Notes: a model not told the origin generated them from the sequence alone. DNA of 16,037 nt from Armatimonadaceae bacterium (GCA_030446525.1 JAUJNC010000100.1:1-16037), one strand, 5' to 3'. Positions 7,833-15,808 are shown, counted from the first letter of the stretch. Translations and numbers: made by a program.

Positions 7833-8870
7833 ATGCCCGTTTCGCTTCGCGAAGTGGCGGCGCGCGCGGGCGTGGCCCGCGCCACCGTTTCCAGCGTTCT
7901 CAACGACCGTGCGGCCGAGGTCCGTATCTCGCCGCAGACACAGGCGCGTGTCCGGCGCATCGCCGAGGAGATGGGCTACCGGCCCAACCGCCTCGCGCAG
8001 GGGCTGGGCAGAGGCCGCACCAACATCATCGGCTTGATGATCGCCGGCCTGCGCAACCCCTTTTTTCTCAGTCTCATGGAGATCGCCGAAGAGCGGGCGT
8101 TCCAGGCCGGTTATGATGTGTTGCCGGACTCCGCTTTCCAGCTGCGCGCCTCCTACGCCGCGAGCGGCAAGCTCAGCGGCTGGCCCGTGGACGGCATCCT
8201 GATCTGGGTGACGCCGGACAGGGGACTGTCCGACTACCTGGGCGCGCGGACCGAGGATCTGCCTGTCGTGTATCTGGGCTACCGGCGCGACGACGCGAGC
8301 GACTTCGTGGCCATCGACCGGGAGGGCGGCGTGCGCCAGGTGATGCAGCACCTGTGGGCGCGGGGATACCGGCGCATCGCCTATCTGTGCCCGGGGACGC
8401 GCCTCCAGCCGCTCGACGCCCGCTACGCGATGTACGCCGCTCTGTGCCGCGAGGCCGGGCAGGGGCCGGAGCCGATTCTTCTGGAGCCGGGGGATCGGGC
8501 GAGCCTCGTCACGCAGGCGGGGATGCGCGAGGCCGGCCTGGAAGCGGGTCTGCTGCTCGCCGCCCAAGCGCCCTGTGATCGGCCCGACGCGGTGATCTGC
8601 CACAACGACCTGGTTGCCATGGGGCTGTACCACGGCTTGCGCCGCGCGGGGCTGCGCGTGCCCGAAGACGTCGCCGTGGCCGGCTTCGACGGCATCGACG
8701 AGGGCCAGTGTCTGGACAGGCCGCTGACCACGGTCGTCAGCCCCGGCCTGCGGCTGGTCGAGACCGCGCTCGACATCCTGACTCGCCGTCTGCGCGAGCG
8801 GGACGCCCCGGATCCGCAGCCGCAGCAGATCGTTCTGCCGAGCACCCTGCGGATCGGCAACACGACCTGA
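7833..8870 (+). CDS. LacI-family transcriptional regulator
   Basis: Sugar-responsive repressor of the LacI/GalR family. The N-terminal helix-turn-helix and hinge occupy about residues 1-60 (SLREVAARAGVARATVSSVL, then EEMGYRPNRLAQGLGRGRT). The rest is a periplasmic-binding-protein-like effector and dimerisation domain starting NIIGLMIAGLRNPFF and ending with the typical DVAVAGFDGIDE and LTTVVSPGL segments. At 345 residues it is full length and intact. AGGAG at 7823-7827 lies five bases before the ATG. It has its own promoter, an operator-like palindrome and a downstream terminator, so it is a single-gene unit dividing the metabolic genes from the pectinase genes. Its effector is probably a sugar or sugar acid from pectin breakdown, which is inference from context. 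Confidence 0.92.
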   Translation: MPVSLREVAARAGVARATVSSVLNDRAAEVRISPQTQARVRRIAEEMGYRPNRLAQGLGRGRTNIIGLMIAGLRNPFFLSLMEIAEERAFQAGYDVLPDSAFQLRASYAASGKLSGWPVDGILIWVTPDRGLSDYLGARTEDLPVVYLGYRRDDASDFVAIDREGGVRQVMQHLWARGYRRIAYLCPGTRLQPLDARYAMYAALCREAGQGPEPILLEPGDRASLVTQAGMREAGLEAGLLLAAQAPCDRPDAVICHNDLVAMGLYHGLRRAGLRVPEDVAVAGFDGIDEGQCLDRPLTTVVSPGLRLVETALDILTRRLRERDAPDPQPQQIVLPSTLRIGNTT

Positions 8871-8895
8871 CCGGATGAGGGGATGACACGAGGGG

Positions 8896-8944
8896 GCGCG
8901 GGCATGCCCGCGCGCCCGGGCCGCGGGTTCGGCCTGCGGTTTTT
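8896..8944 (+). terminator. Intrinsic terminator after the LacI-family gene, preceded by an 18-bp palindrome
   Basis: CCGCGGG (8921-8927), loop TTCGG, and CCTGCGG (8933-8939) form a 7-bp stem with one G-U pair, followed directly by TTTTT (8940-8944), a classic rho-independent terminator. Just upstream, GCGCGGGCATGCCCGCGC (8896-8913) is a perfect 18-base palindrome that could form an additional hairpin. Together they separate the regulator from the pseudopilin gene. Confidence 0.75.
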
Positions 8945-8992
8945 CCGAAGCAACGCTGTTTCAACGCATATCGCCGAAGTAAGGAGAAAGTT

Positions 8993-9850
8993 ATGCAACG
9001 CTCGCATTCGAATCGATCCGGCCTCCACCCCGGAGCGGGCTTCACGCTGATCGAGCTGCTCGTCGTGATCGCCATCATAGCGATCCTGGCAGCCATACTG
9101 TTTCCCGTGTTCGCCCAAGCGCGCGCTAAGGCCCGGCAGGCCGCCTGCCTTTCGAACCAAAAGCAGATCGGCACGGGGTTCATGATGTATGTCCAGGACT
9201 ATGACGAGACCTTCCCGCCCTCGGACTACGACCTGGGCACTCAGAAGGTCAATTGGGTCGATCTGGTCGATCCCTATATCAAGTCCGGCGCCGGGGCGAA
9301 GAAAGACAGCACGGGCTCGACGGACAAGAAGCAGCGCACGTCCGTCTTCGTCTGCCCCCAGATCGACTCCTCGTTGCGGGACCCCGCCTACATTGCCGTC
9401 GTTGGCGCCAACTATGCCAGTGACCGGGCTCTGCTGAGCTACGCGGCCAACCGCTACCTGATGCCGGCATATCGGGCCGGCGCGCAGACTCCGGCGACCC
9501 AGCCCGTCAGCTCCCTGGCCGCCGTGGACGCGCCGGCGAGCCTGGTGATCCTGGCGCCCAACCATGGCGGTCTCCCACAGACGTATGGTCGCGATGACCG
9601 CTATAACGTCGGCTCGAGTCAACACGAAGTCGGCTACATGAATGCCCGCATGCGCCACTCGGATGGCGCAAACTTCGCCTTCGCCGACGGGCACGCCAAG
9701 TGGTTCAAAGGCCCCAGCGACTACCGGGCGCGCAGCACGAGCGGCGTCGTCTGGCAGCGCTGCGAGGCCCCGTCGCGTTTCGCGGGCGCTTCCAGCTGGT
9801 TCGCCCCGCTCTCGGGTTCTAATGCAGCCACGGCGTCGGTGTGTCAATAG
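8993..9850 (+). CDS. Type II secretion/pseudopilin-like protein with prepilin leader and DUF1559-type C-terminus
   Basis: Prepilin-peptidase substrate of the major-pseudopilin type. Such proteins are processed at the inner membrane and assembled into short pilus-like fibres, or displayed at the surface; their role in this group is poorly known. The leader ends G16, with cleavage expected before F17 ([20 protein letters not shown]), and Glu at position +5 (E21) is present. The segment [20 protein letters not shown] is characteristic of Armatimonadota pseudopilins. The C-terminus has [20 protein letters not shown], the DUF1559-type signature. It is 285 residues long and intact. AAGGAG at 8981-8986 is six bases before the ATG. 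Standing immediately before secreted pectinases, it could be part of their secretion or display, but such genes are numerous in these genomes, so the link is weak. Confidence 0.88.
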   Translation: MQRSHSNRSGLHPGAGFTLIELLVVIAIIAILAAILFPVFAQARAKARQAACLSNQKQIGTGFMMYVQDYDETFPPSDYDLGTQKVNWVDLVDPYIKSGAGAKKDSTGSTDKKQRTSVFVCPQIDSSLRDPAYIAVVGANYASDRALLSYAANRYLMPAYRAGAQTPATQPVSSLAAVDAPASLVILAPNHGGLPQTYGRDDRYNVGSSQHEVGYMNARMRHSDGANFAFADGHAKWFKGPSDYRARSTSGVVWQRCEAPSRFAGASSWFAPLSGSNAATASVCQ

Positions 9851-9910
9851 CCCGCGGCAGAGAACCGGTCGCCGGGTAGATTTGGTCCAAGGGAGTTTGA
9901 TCGGAGAGAG

Positions 9911-10970
9911 ATGATAATGCGAAGGATGTTGGGATGGGCCTTGATCGGGGGGGCGCTTCTTCCGGTGGCCGGTTGTGCGGTTGCCGCTCAGAAGACAGCA
10001 TCCCCGATCCCCGTCGGGAAGGCATCTCCGGTCGCCTGGAAGGAGAGCCTGAGCCAGCCGCCCGCCTGGTACGCCGGCGCCGAGGCGGTCCGCATCGGCG
10101 ACAACGTCCTGCTCTACCAGCGCGAAACGGGCGGCTGGGCAAAGAACATCGACATGGCAGAGGCCCTCACCGAAAAGGAGAAGGCCGACCTCAGGAAGCA
10201 GAAGAAAGAAGCCGAGTCCACCATCGACAACGGCGCCACCTACACGCAGATGGGGTATCTGGCCCGGGTCTACAACGCCACCCGGCAGGAGCGCTTCCGG
10301 GACGGCTTTCTCAGGGGCCTGGACTACCTGCTCGCGGCCCAGTATGACAACGGCGGCTGGCCGCAGTACTACCCGCTGCGCACAGGCTATTACACCCACA
10401 TCACCTTCATCGCCGGTGCGATGGTCGGAGCGCTGACCCTGCTGCGGGGCGTCGCCCGGAAAGAGCGCGATTAGGCGTTCGTGGACGAGGCCCGGCGCGC
10501 CCGGGCCGAGAGCGCCGTCCGGAAGGGCATCGACTGCATCCTCAAGTGCCAGATCGCGGTGAACGGCAAGCGCGCCGCCTGGTGCCAGCAGCATGACGAG
10601 AAGACGTTCGCGCCCGCCCCCGCCCGCGCCTACGAGCGTCCCTCCCTCGCCAGCATGGAAAGCCTGGGGATCGTGCGCTTTCTGATGGGCATCGACCGGC
10701 CCGGCCCCGAGGTGATCCAGGCCATCCAGGCAGCGGTCACCTGGTTCGACGCGGCGAAACTGACCGGCATCCGCTACGAGGAGAAGCGCGGGGAGTCGGC
10801 GGAGGGCGGCCATGACCGGGTCGTCGTCGCCGACCCCGCCGCGCCGCCCCTCTGGGCGCGCTTCTACGAGATCGGCACGAACCGGCCGATCTTCTCCGTA
10901 CCCGGCCTGGCAGAAGCAATGGGCGCCGGGCGACAACGTTCTCGGGCGAAAAACCGCGAACGCGAACTGA
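9911..10970 (+). pseudogene. pelA: PL10-family pectate lyase, lipoprotein, with in-frame stop and C-terminal deletion
   Basis: Polysaccharide lyase family 10 enzyme, which cleaves polygalacturonate by beta-elimination. The N-terminus is a lipoprotein signal (LGWALIGGALLPVAGC, lipobox VAGC ending at Cys22 if started at 9911). ATG 9917 is an equally good start because GGAGAG lies 8 bases before it. Family landmarks are YQRETGGWAKNIDMA, STIDNGATYTQM, YDNGGWPQYYPLR and, after the break, IDCILKCQI, AWCQQHDEKT, ESLGIVRFLMGI and WARFYEIGTNRPIFS. A TAG at 10472-10474 interrupts the frame between KERD and AFVDEARRARAE, where a Tyr-like codon is expected. After RPIFS (near 10896) the family G-R-D-G segment is missing. 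A segment resembling the family C-terminus (YPAWQKQW) resumes in another frame and stops at 10970. The usual N-D before the A-M of the THITF motif reads I-A-G-A-M. The product is most likely inactive. Confidence 0.82.
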
Positions 10971-11029
10971 ACAGTCCCTCGTGGCATTTTCTATGGACAT
11001 CAAGGAAGAGAAAGGAAGAGATTGGCAGG

Positions 11030-12011
11030 ATGCGCAAAAAGGCGAATCACTGGCCCCCTAGGGTCGTTGTGGCTTTGGCGGTCACCGCGGGCGTCGCCGG
11101 GGCCGCTTATAACGCCAGCGGCAACAGGGTTTCCGTGTCGAAGGGCGGGGAAGCGCCCGTGGGCTGGGCCTCGGTCGAAGGGGGGACCCGGGCGGCCTGG
11201 GCGGGGCGAAGGTCACCGCCTCCGACGCCCAATCGTTCGTCCAACATGTCCAGAGTAAGGATGCCCTGATCGTCCAGGTGTCCGGCACGATCCGATTACC
11301 GGGGACTGTCCGAGTTCAATCGAACAAGACTCTGATCGGCCTGGGATCCGGGGCGACGATCACCGGCGGCGGGCTGAACCTGCGGGGCGTGAGCAACGTC
11401 ATCATCCGGAACATCGCCTTCACCGGCGCCGACGATGCCATCAACGTCGAGCGGGGTCACACCATGTCTGGATCGATCACTGCGATCTGTCGAACTGTCG
11501 CGACGGGCTGATCGACATCAAGCAGGGTTCGGACTTCGTGACCGTCTCGTGGAACCGGTTCCACGATCACCAGAAGACCTGCCTGCTCGGCCACAGCGAC
11601 TCGCGACGACGGCCCGGCGCCTGGATCAAGGCCACCTGCGGGTCACCTACCATCACAACTTCTTCGACGGGAGCAAGACGCGGCACCCGCGCGTCCGCCT
11701 CGGGGAGCCGGTTCACGTCTTCAATAACTACTTCCGGAACAATGACTACGGCGTCGCGTCTACCTCAGACGCCGGGGTCGTCGTCGAAGGGAATCACTTC
11801 GAGAATGTGCGCCAGCCCACCTACACGCGCTACGGTGATTCGAAGGAGCCGGGCCGGCTGGTGGAGCGGGGGAACCGCTTCGTGAAGAGCGGCACGCCGC
11901 AGGCGCGGGGACCGTGAAGGAGCCGGGCCGCTCCTACCGTTACACCCTGGACGATGCCGCGAATCCGCGATCGTCCGGGAGGGCGCCGGCGTCGGCCGGC
12001 CGGGTTTCTAA
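11030..12011 (+). pseudogene. PL1-family pectate lyase, first tandem copy, multiply frameshifted
   Basis: Secreted polysaccharide lyase family 1 enzyme with a parallel beta-helix fold. The first frame has a signal peptide (RVVVALAVTAGVAGAA) and reads to GWASVEGG. The family sequence then hops frames: KVTASDAQSFVQHVQSKDAL through TITGGGLNL to DDAINVERG; then SHHVWIDHCDLSNCRDGLID through QKTCLLGHSDS; then HLRVTYHHNFFDG, the catalytic-Arg region RHPRVRLGEPVHVFNNYF and VVVEGNHFENV; then KEPGRSYRYTLDDAAN; then IVREGAGVGRPGF and TAA at 12009-12011. The breaks fall near 11180-11190, 11453-11456, 11601-11605, 11907-11910 and 11962-11966. Each fits loss of one base (the last may be four), and three lie in G runs. 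Conserved residues survive throughout. The ribosome site is GGAAGAG about 10 bases before the ATG. The next gene is a paralogue starting 14 bases on. Confidence 0.85.
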
Positions 12012-12025
12012 CAGGAAAGCACAGA

Positions 12026-13303
12026 ATGACACGCGCCGTGAAAATGCTGACGACACCGCTGTTGCTCGCCGCCGCCTTCGTGCTGGCCCTGCCGCTCGCC
12101 GCGTCCGCGAGCGGTCCCGCCTTAGATGCCCGTCCCGATTCCGTCGCCGCCGGAGAAAGGGTCACGGTCGACTGGAGCGCGCCCGCCGAGCACTCTCCGA
12201 CGGACTGGGTCGGCCTCTACCGGTCGGGTGACCCGGACACGGACTTCCTTTCGTGGCAGTACACCGGCAGCCCAACGGCCGGCAGTATGACCTTCACCGC
12301 CCCCCTGCCGGCGGGGCAGTACGAGTTCCGCTACTTCCTCGACGACGGATTCACGAGGGCGGCGACGAGCAACACGGTGACGGTCCCCCGGCGGCGGGAG
12401 GCGGGACCGACCGGTTTCGCCTCCGTGGACGCCCTCGGGCAGGACGGCACGACCGGTGGTGAGGGCGGCCCGAGGTGACGGGTGTCGACGGCCAGCGAGT
12501 TCCTGTATTATCCGCGGCCGGGCCCCTGCGTCATCCAGGTCGACGGGATGATCACGCTGTCGGGGGGGGGGATGCACGACGTGATGTCACACAAGACCAT
12601 CGTCGGCCTGGGGGACTACTCCGGAATCACGGGCGGCGGGCTCAACATCGGCGATTCTTCCCACGATGAACCCTCGACCGCCGTCCGCAACGTCATCGTC
12701 CGGAACATGCGGTTCACCGACGCCCCGGACGACTGCCTGAACGTCCAGCTGTACGCCCACCACATCTGGATCGATCACAACGACTTCTCCGACGCCTATG
12801 ACGCCGCCCTGGATATCAAGCGCGGCGCCGACTACATCACGGTATCCTGGAACCACTTCCACGACCAGGACAAGAGCATGCTCCTGGGGCACTCGGACAG
12901 CAACGGGTCGCAAGACATCGGGCGCCTGAAGGTGACCTACCACCACAACTGGTTCGACGGGGCCGTCCAGCGCAACCCGAGGGTCCGGTTCGGCGAGCCG
13001 GTGCACGTCTTCAACAACTACTACCGGAACGTCGCCGGATACGGCGTGGCCTCGCAAATGAACGCCGGGGTCGTCGTTGAGGGCAACTACTTCGAGAACG
13101 TCAAGAAACCGACCCGCAACGACGTGGGTGGCAGTCGTGGCAGGATCGTGCAAAGGCTGAACCTTTTTGTGAACTCTGACCCCCCCGTGTCTGCGGGGAG
13201 CGTCACCGAGCCGAGCACGTACTACCGCTACACCCTGGACGATGCCGCGGACGTGCCGAGCATCGTGACCAGGGGCGCCGGGGTCGGCCGGCCGGGTTTC
13301 TAA
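12026..13303 (+). pseudogene. PL1-family pectate lyase, second tandem copy, with N-terminal Ig-like module and an internal stop
   Basis: Secreted pectate lyase of family PL1. AGGAAAG at 12013-12019 supports the ATG at 12026. The signal peptide is residues 1-28 (LLLAAAFVLALPLAASA). An Ig/SKICH-like module follows at about 32-130, with the telltale SPTDWVGLYRSGDPDTDFLSW and QYEFRYFLDDG. The lyase domain starts at GFASVDALGQDGTTGGEGGP. It is cut by a TGA at codon 151 (12476-12478) and resumes in the same frame with VSTASEFLYY. It includes WIDHNDFSDAYDAALDIK, HDQDKSMLLGHSDS, the catalytic-Arg stretch RNPRVRFGEPVHVFNNYY and ends GVGRPGF. The expected T-V-T-V at the break can be rebuilt by restoring a C near 12475 and removing one G from the run at 12479-12482, so the stop looks like two compensating indels. 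Without them the protein would be about 425 residues. If the stop is real, only the Ig-like module is secreted. Confidence 0.85.
12562..12571 (+). repeat. Ten-base G homopolymer inside the PL1 lyase coding region
   Basis: A run of ten G encodes part of Ser-Gly-Gly-Gly-Met at the point where PL1 relatives usually have a short P/S-G or A-G before M-H-D-V. Gain or loss of one base would knock the downstream catalytic domain out of frame. Such tracts are slippage-prone in vivo and error-prone in sequencing. Confidence 0.9.
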
Positions 13304-13314
13304 ACGCACACCAA

Positions 13315-13341
13315 CGGGCGGGGCGGGAACCGCCCCGCCCG
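13315..13341 (+). terminator. Perfect 12-bp GC hairpin between the PL1 and pectinesterase genes
   Basis: CGGGCGGGGCGG (13315-13326), loop GAA, CCGCCCCGCCCG (13330-13341): every pair matches. There is no T-run after it, so it is not a standard intrinsic terminator. It may attenuate, protect the 3' end of the upstream message, or act as a factor-dependent stop. It begins 12 bases after the lyase stop codon and ends 44 bases before the pectinesterase start. Confidence 0.55.
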
Positions 13342-13385
13342 CCCTGTACACAGGGAGTCCCGGGAGGAAGGGACAGGAAGACGCC

Positions 13386-15119
13386 ATGAGAAGACTGACA
13401 ACACAGCTGTTGCTCGCCGCGGCCTTCGTGCTGGTCCTGCCGCTCGCCGCGTCCGCGATTTCGGCCACAAACGTCTCGCCGGCCGGCGGCGCCGCCGACG
13501 TCTGCGTCGACACGCCGCTCTCCATCACCTTCGACCAGGCGCCGCAGGTCGGCGCCACCGGCCGCGTGCGCGTTTTCCGCTCCGACGGCACGCTCGTGGA
13601 CACGATCGACATCTCTGTGGATACCAACCCGAACGTCCCGGGCCAACAGTCGCAGCGCCAGATCGGCGGGGCGCAGTCGGGCGGGCAGCCGTATCTCTTT
13701 AATTACTACCCGGTCATCGTGACCGGCAATACGGCGGCCATTTACCTCCATCAGGCGCTCGACTACGGCCAGACCTATTACGTCACGATCGACCCCGGTG
13801 TGTTCAGGGACGCCGAGGGCAACCCGTTGCCGGGCATCGTCGACCCCGACACGTGGCGTTTCACGACCAAGGCCGCCGGGCCAGCCCCCGGGACCACGGC
13901 GCTGACCGTCGCCGCTGATGACACCGGTGACTTCTGCACCGTGCAGGGCGCGATCGACTTCGTGCCCCAGAACAACACCCGGCCCGTCGTCATCACCGTT
14001 CGGGGCGGCACGTACAACGAGATAAACTACGTCCGATCCAACAAGCCCTTGATCACCGTCCGCGGCGAGGATCGCGACCAGACGGTGATTCAGTACGCGA
14101 ACAACGCCAACCTCAACATGGGCAACAACCGCGCGATGTTCGGCGTGGATGCCCCCGACTTCACGCTGGAGACCGTCACGCTGCATAACACCACGCCCCA
14201 GGGTGGCTCGCAGGCCGAGGCCTTCCGCAGCGGCAACCTGCGCGTCCGGCTCGACCGCGTGAACCTGATGAGCTTTCAGGACACCCTGCTGATGCAGGGC
14301 CAGGGGAGCGTCACGAACAGCTACATCGAAGGCGACGTCGACTTCATGTGGGGAGGGGGCGCGGTCTTCTTCCAGAACTGCGAGCTCAAGGCGCTCCGTA
14401 CGAACCTTAACTACTACGTGCAGGCTCGCAACCCGCTTGGCTCTCTCGGTATCCACAACGGCTATGTTTACGTGAACTGCCGGCTGACCCGCGCACCCAA
14501 CGTCGGCGACGCGACGAGCTACCTGGCGCGCATCGACCCGAGACCGAGCGATCCTTCCGCAGTCCCTCCGATATTCGGCTGGCCCTTCAGCCAGGTGGTC
14601 TACATCAATTGCGCGATGGACGCGCACATCAGACCCGAGGGCTGGCTACTCAACAATGCCACCGACGCGCCCAACGTCCAGTTCTGGGAGTATCGCAGCA
14701 CGGACCTGAATGGCGACCCGCTCGACGTCAGCCGGCGCGCGCCGTTCTCGCGCCAGCTTACCGACGAGGAGGCCGCGTTCTGGAGCGATCCCGCGAACGT
14801 CCTCGCCGTCGCCCTTCCGGTGCGGGCCGAGAGCTCCGGGTTGGTTTACCGTCGCTCTGACCAGACCTTCCACGGCACGATCACGGTTACCAATACCACC
14901 AGCCAGGTCATTCAGGGGCCGCTCCAGGTCGTGCTCATGGGTCTCACGCGGGATGTCACGCTCGTGGGCGCCAGCGGCGCCCGCGGGGGCCGTCCCTACA
15001 TCACGTCCGGCATCACGTCGCTCGCGCCCGGCGCCTCGGTGACGGTTCCGGTGCAGTTTAGCAACCCGAGCAACGCGCGCATCGGCTACTTCGTCACCGC
15101 CTTCTCCAGCCCATTCTAG
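13386..15119 (+). CDS. Secreted CE8-family pectin methylesterase with N- and C-terminal beta-sandwich modules
   Basis: Carbohydrate esterase family 8 enzyme that removes methyl esters from pectin, preparing it for pectate lyases. A Sec signal peptide covers residues 1-23 (LLLAAAFVLVLPLAASA). Residues about 25-160 form a bacterial Ig-like (Big_5-type) module ending DTWRFTTK. The catalytic beta-helix starts at LTVAADDTGDFCTVQGAIDF. CE8 landmarks are GGSQAEAF (Gln276), SFQDTLL (Gln298-Asp299, general acid/base Asp) and GDVDFMWG (Asp319, nucleophile). Arg382 sits in YLARIDP where most relatives have L-G-R-P-W, so the Trp after the Arg is absent. The last 100 or so residues form another beta-sandwich (ITVTNTTSQVIQGPLQVVL, APGASVTVPVQFSNPSN). 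AGGAAG at 13375-13380 supports the start. The gene is 577 codons and fully intact, unlike the lyases upstream. Confidence 0.92.
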   Translation: MRRLTTQLLLAAAFVLVLPLAASAISATNVSPAGGAADVCVDTPLSITFDQAPQVGATGRVRVFRSDGTLVDTIDISVDTNPNVPGQQSQRQIGGAQSGGQPYLFNYYPVIVTGNTAAIYLHQALDYGQTYYVTIDPGVFRDAEGNPLPGIVDPDTWRFTTKAAGPAPGTTALTVAADDTGDFCTVQGAIDFVPQNNTRPVVITVRGGTYNEINYVRSNKPLITVRGEDRDQTVIQYANNANLNMGNNRAMFGVDAPDFTLETVTLHNTTPQGGSQAEAFRSGNLRVRLDRVNLMSFQDTLLMQGQGSVTNSYIEGDVDFMWGGGAVFFQNCELKALRTNLNYYVQARNPLGSLGIHNGYVYVNCRLTRAPNVGDATSYLARIDPRPSDPSAVPPIFGWPFSQVVYINCAMDAHIRPEGWLLNNATDAPNVQFWEYRSTDLNGDPLDVSRRAPFSRQLTDEEAAFWSDPANVLAVALPVRAESSGLVYRRSDQTFHGTITVTNTTSQVIQGPLQVVLMGLTRDVTLVGASGARGGRPYITSGITSLAPGASVTVPVQFSNPSNARIGYFVTAFSSPF

Positions 15120-15166
15120 AAGCCGGAGGACGAGCCAGGTAAAACCGGAAAGCAAGGGGATAAAAA

Positions 15167-15808
15167 ATGACACACAGGAAACTCTGGAGCACTCGTCTGG
15201 TCTGCGCCGTGTCTCTGCTGTGGTTGGCCACAGCGGGGCGGGCACAGGTCACGTACTTCGTCACGGTGGATACGTCCCCGCTGAATGGAACGCTGGGCAA
15301 CCTGGACTTGCAGTTCAATACCGGCGGCATCGACTCGCGGGGCGCCAGCGTCACCATCACCAACTTCCTCCGCGATGGCCTGCCGGCAAGCAGCGCCGCC
15401 CACACGGGCGGGGCTTCGGGGACGCTGCCCGGCCCGGTCACTATCGCCAACAGCGGCGGCTTCAACGACCTGTTCCAGGGCTTCACCTTCGGCAACCGCT
15501 TCCGCTTCGACGCGACCTTTACGGGTGTGGCTCTGAGTCCGACACCGCCCCTGCCGACATCGGGCAGTGTTTTCGCGCTCTCGCTCTACAATGCCGCGGG
15601 AGCCGAGCCACTGCTCACAACGTCTCCGGACGGCTCGCTGCTGCACATCGCCATCCACCCGGGCGGCAGCACGTCCACAACGAGCTTTCCTGACGAAAGC
15701 GGCGTCGTTCGGGCCACTGCCGTCATTCCCGAACCCGGCACGCTCTGCCTGCTGGCGGCGGCTTCCGTCCCCGGGATGGGCCTCGCCGTGCGCCGCCGCC
15801 GCGCTTGA
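15167..15808 (+). CDS. PEP-CTERM sorting-domain protein, function unknown
   Basis: Exported protein with a signal peptide (RLVCAVSLLWLATAGRA, cleavage expected before QVTY). Its C-terminal PEP-CTERM tail, residues 187-213, consists of IPEPGTLCLLAAAS, a short hydrophobic stretch and RRRRA. PEP-CTERM proteins are recognised by an exosortase and delivered to the outer surface or exopolysaccharide layer. The 150-residue middle is rich in Gly, Ser, Thr and Asn with no catalytic motif and resembles a beta-rich adhesin-like or matrix protein common in bacteria with this sorting system. AAGGGG lies about 10 bases before the ATG. It follows the pectinesterase by 47 bases and is probably co-transcribed. 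No exosortase is in the window. Confidence 0.88.
   Translation: MTHRKLWSTRLVCAVSLLWLATAGRAQVTYFVTVDTSPLNGTLGNLDLQFNTGGIDSRGASVTITNFLRDGLPASSAAHTGGASGTLPGPVTIANSGGFNDLFQGFTFGNRFRFDATFTGVALSPTPPLPTSGSVFALSLYNAAGAEPLLTTSPDGSLLHIAIHPGGSTSTTSFPDESGVVRATAVIPEPGTLCLLAAASVPGMGLAVRRRRA

Noticed and set aside
10472..10474. Possible stop-codon recoding (UAG readthrough) in the PL10 gene
   Set aside because: Other genes of the window end normally at TAG (7565-7567, 15117-15119), no downstream element was seen, and the gene carries further damage, so a nonsense mutation or error is simpler.
8423..10987. Very long open frame of 854 codons on the minus strand
   Set aside because: It is antisense to LacI, pseudopilin and PL10 genes with clear family motifs, has low-complexity composition and no recognisable domain. 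High GC makes such shadows common.
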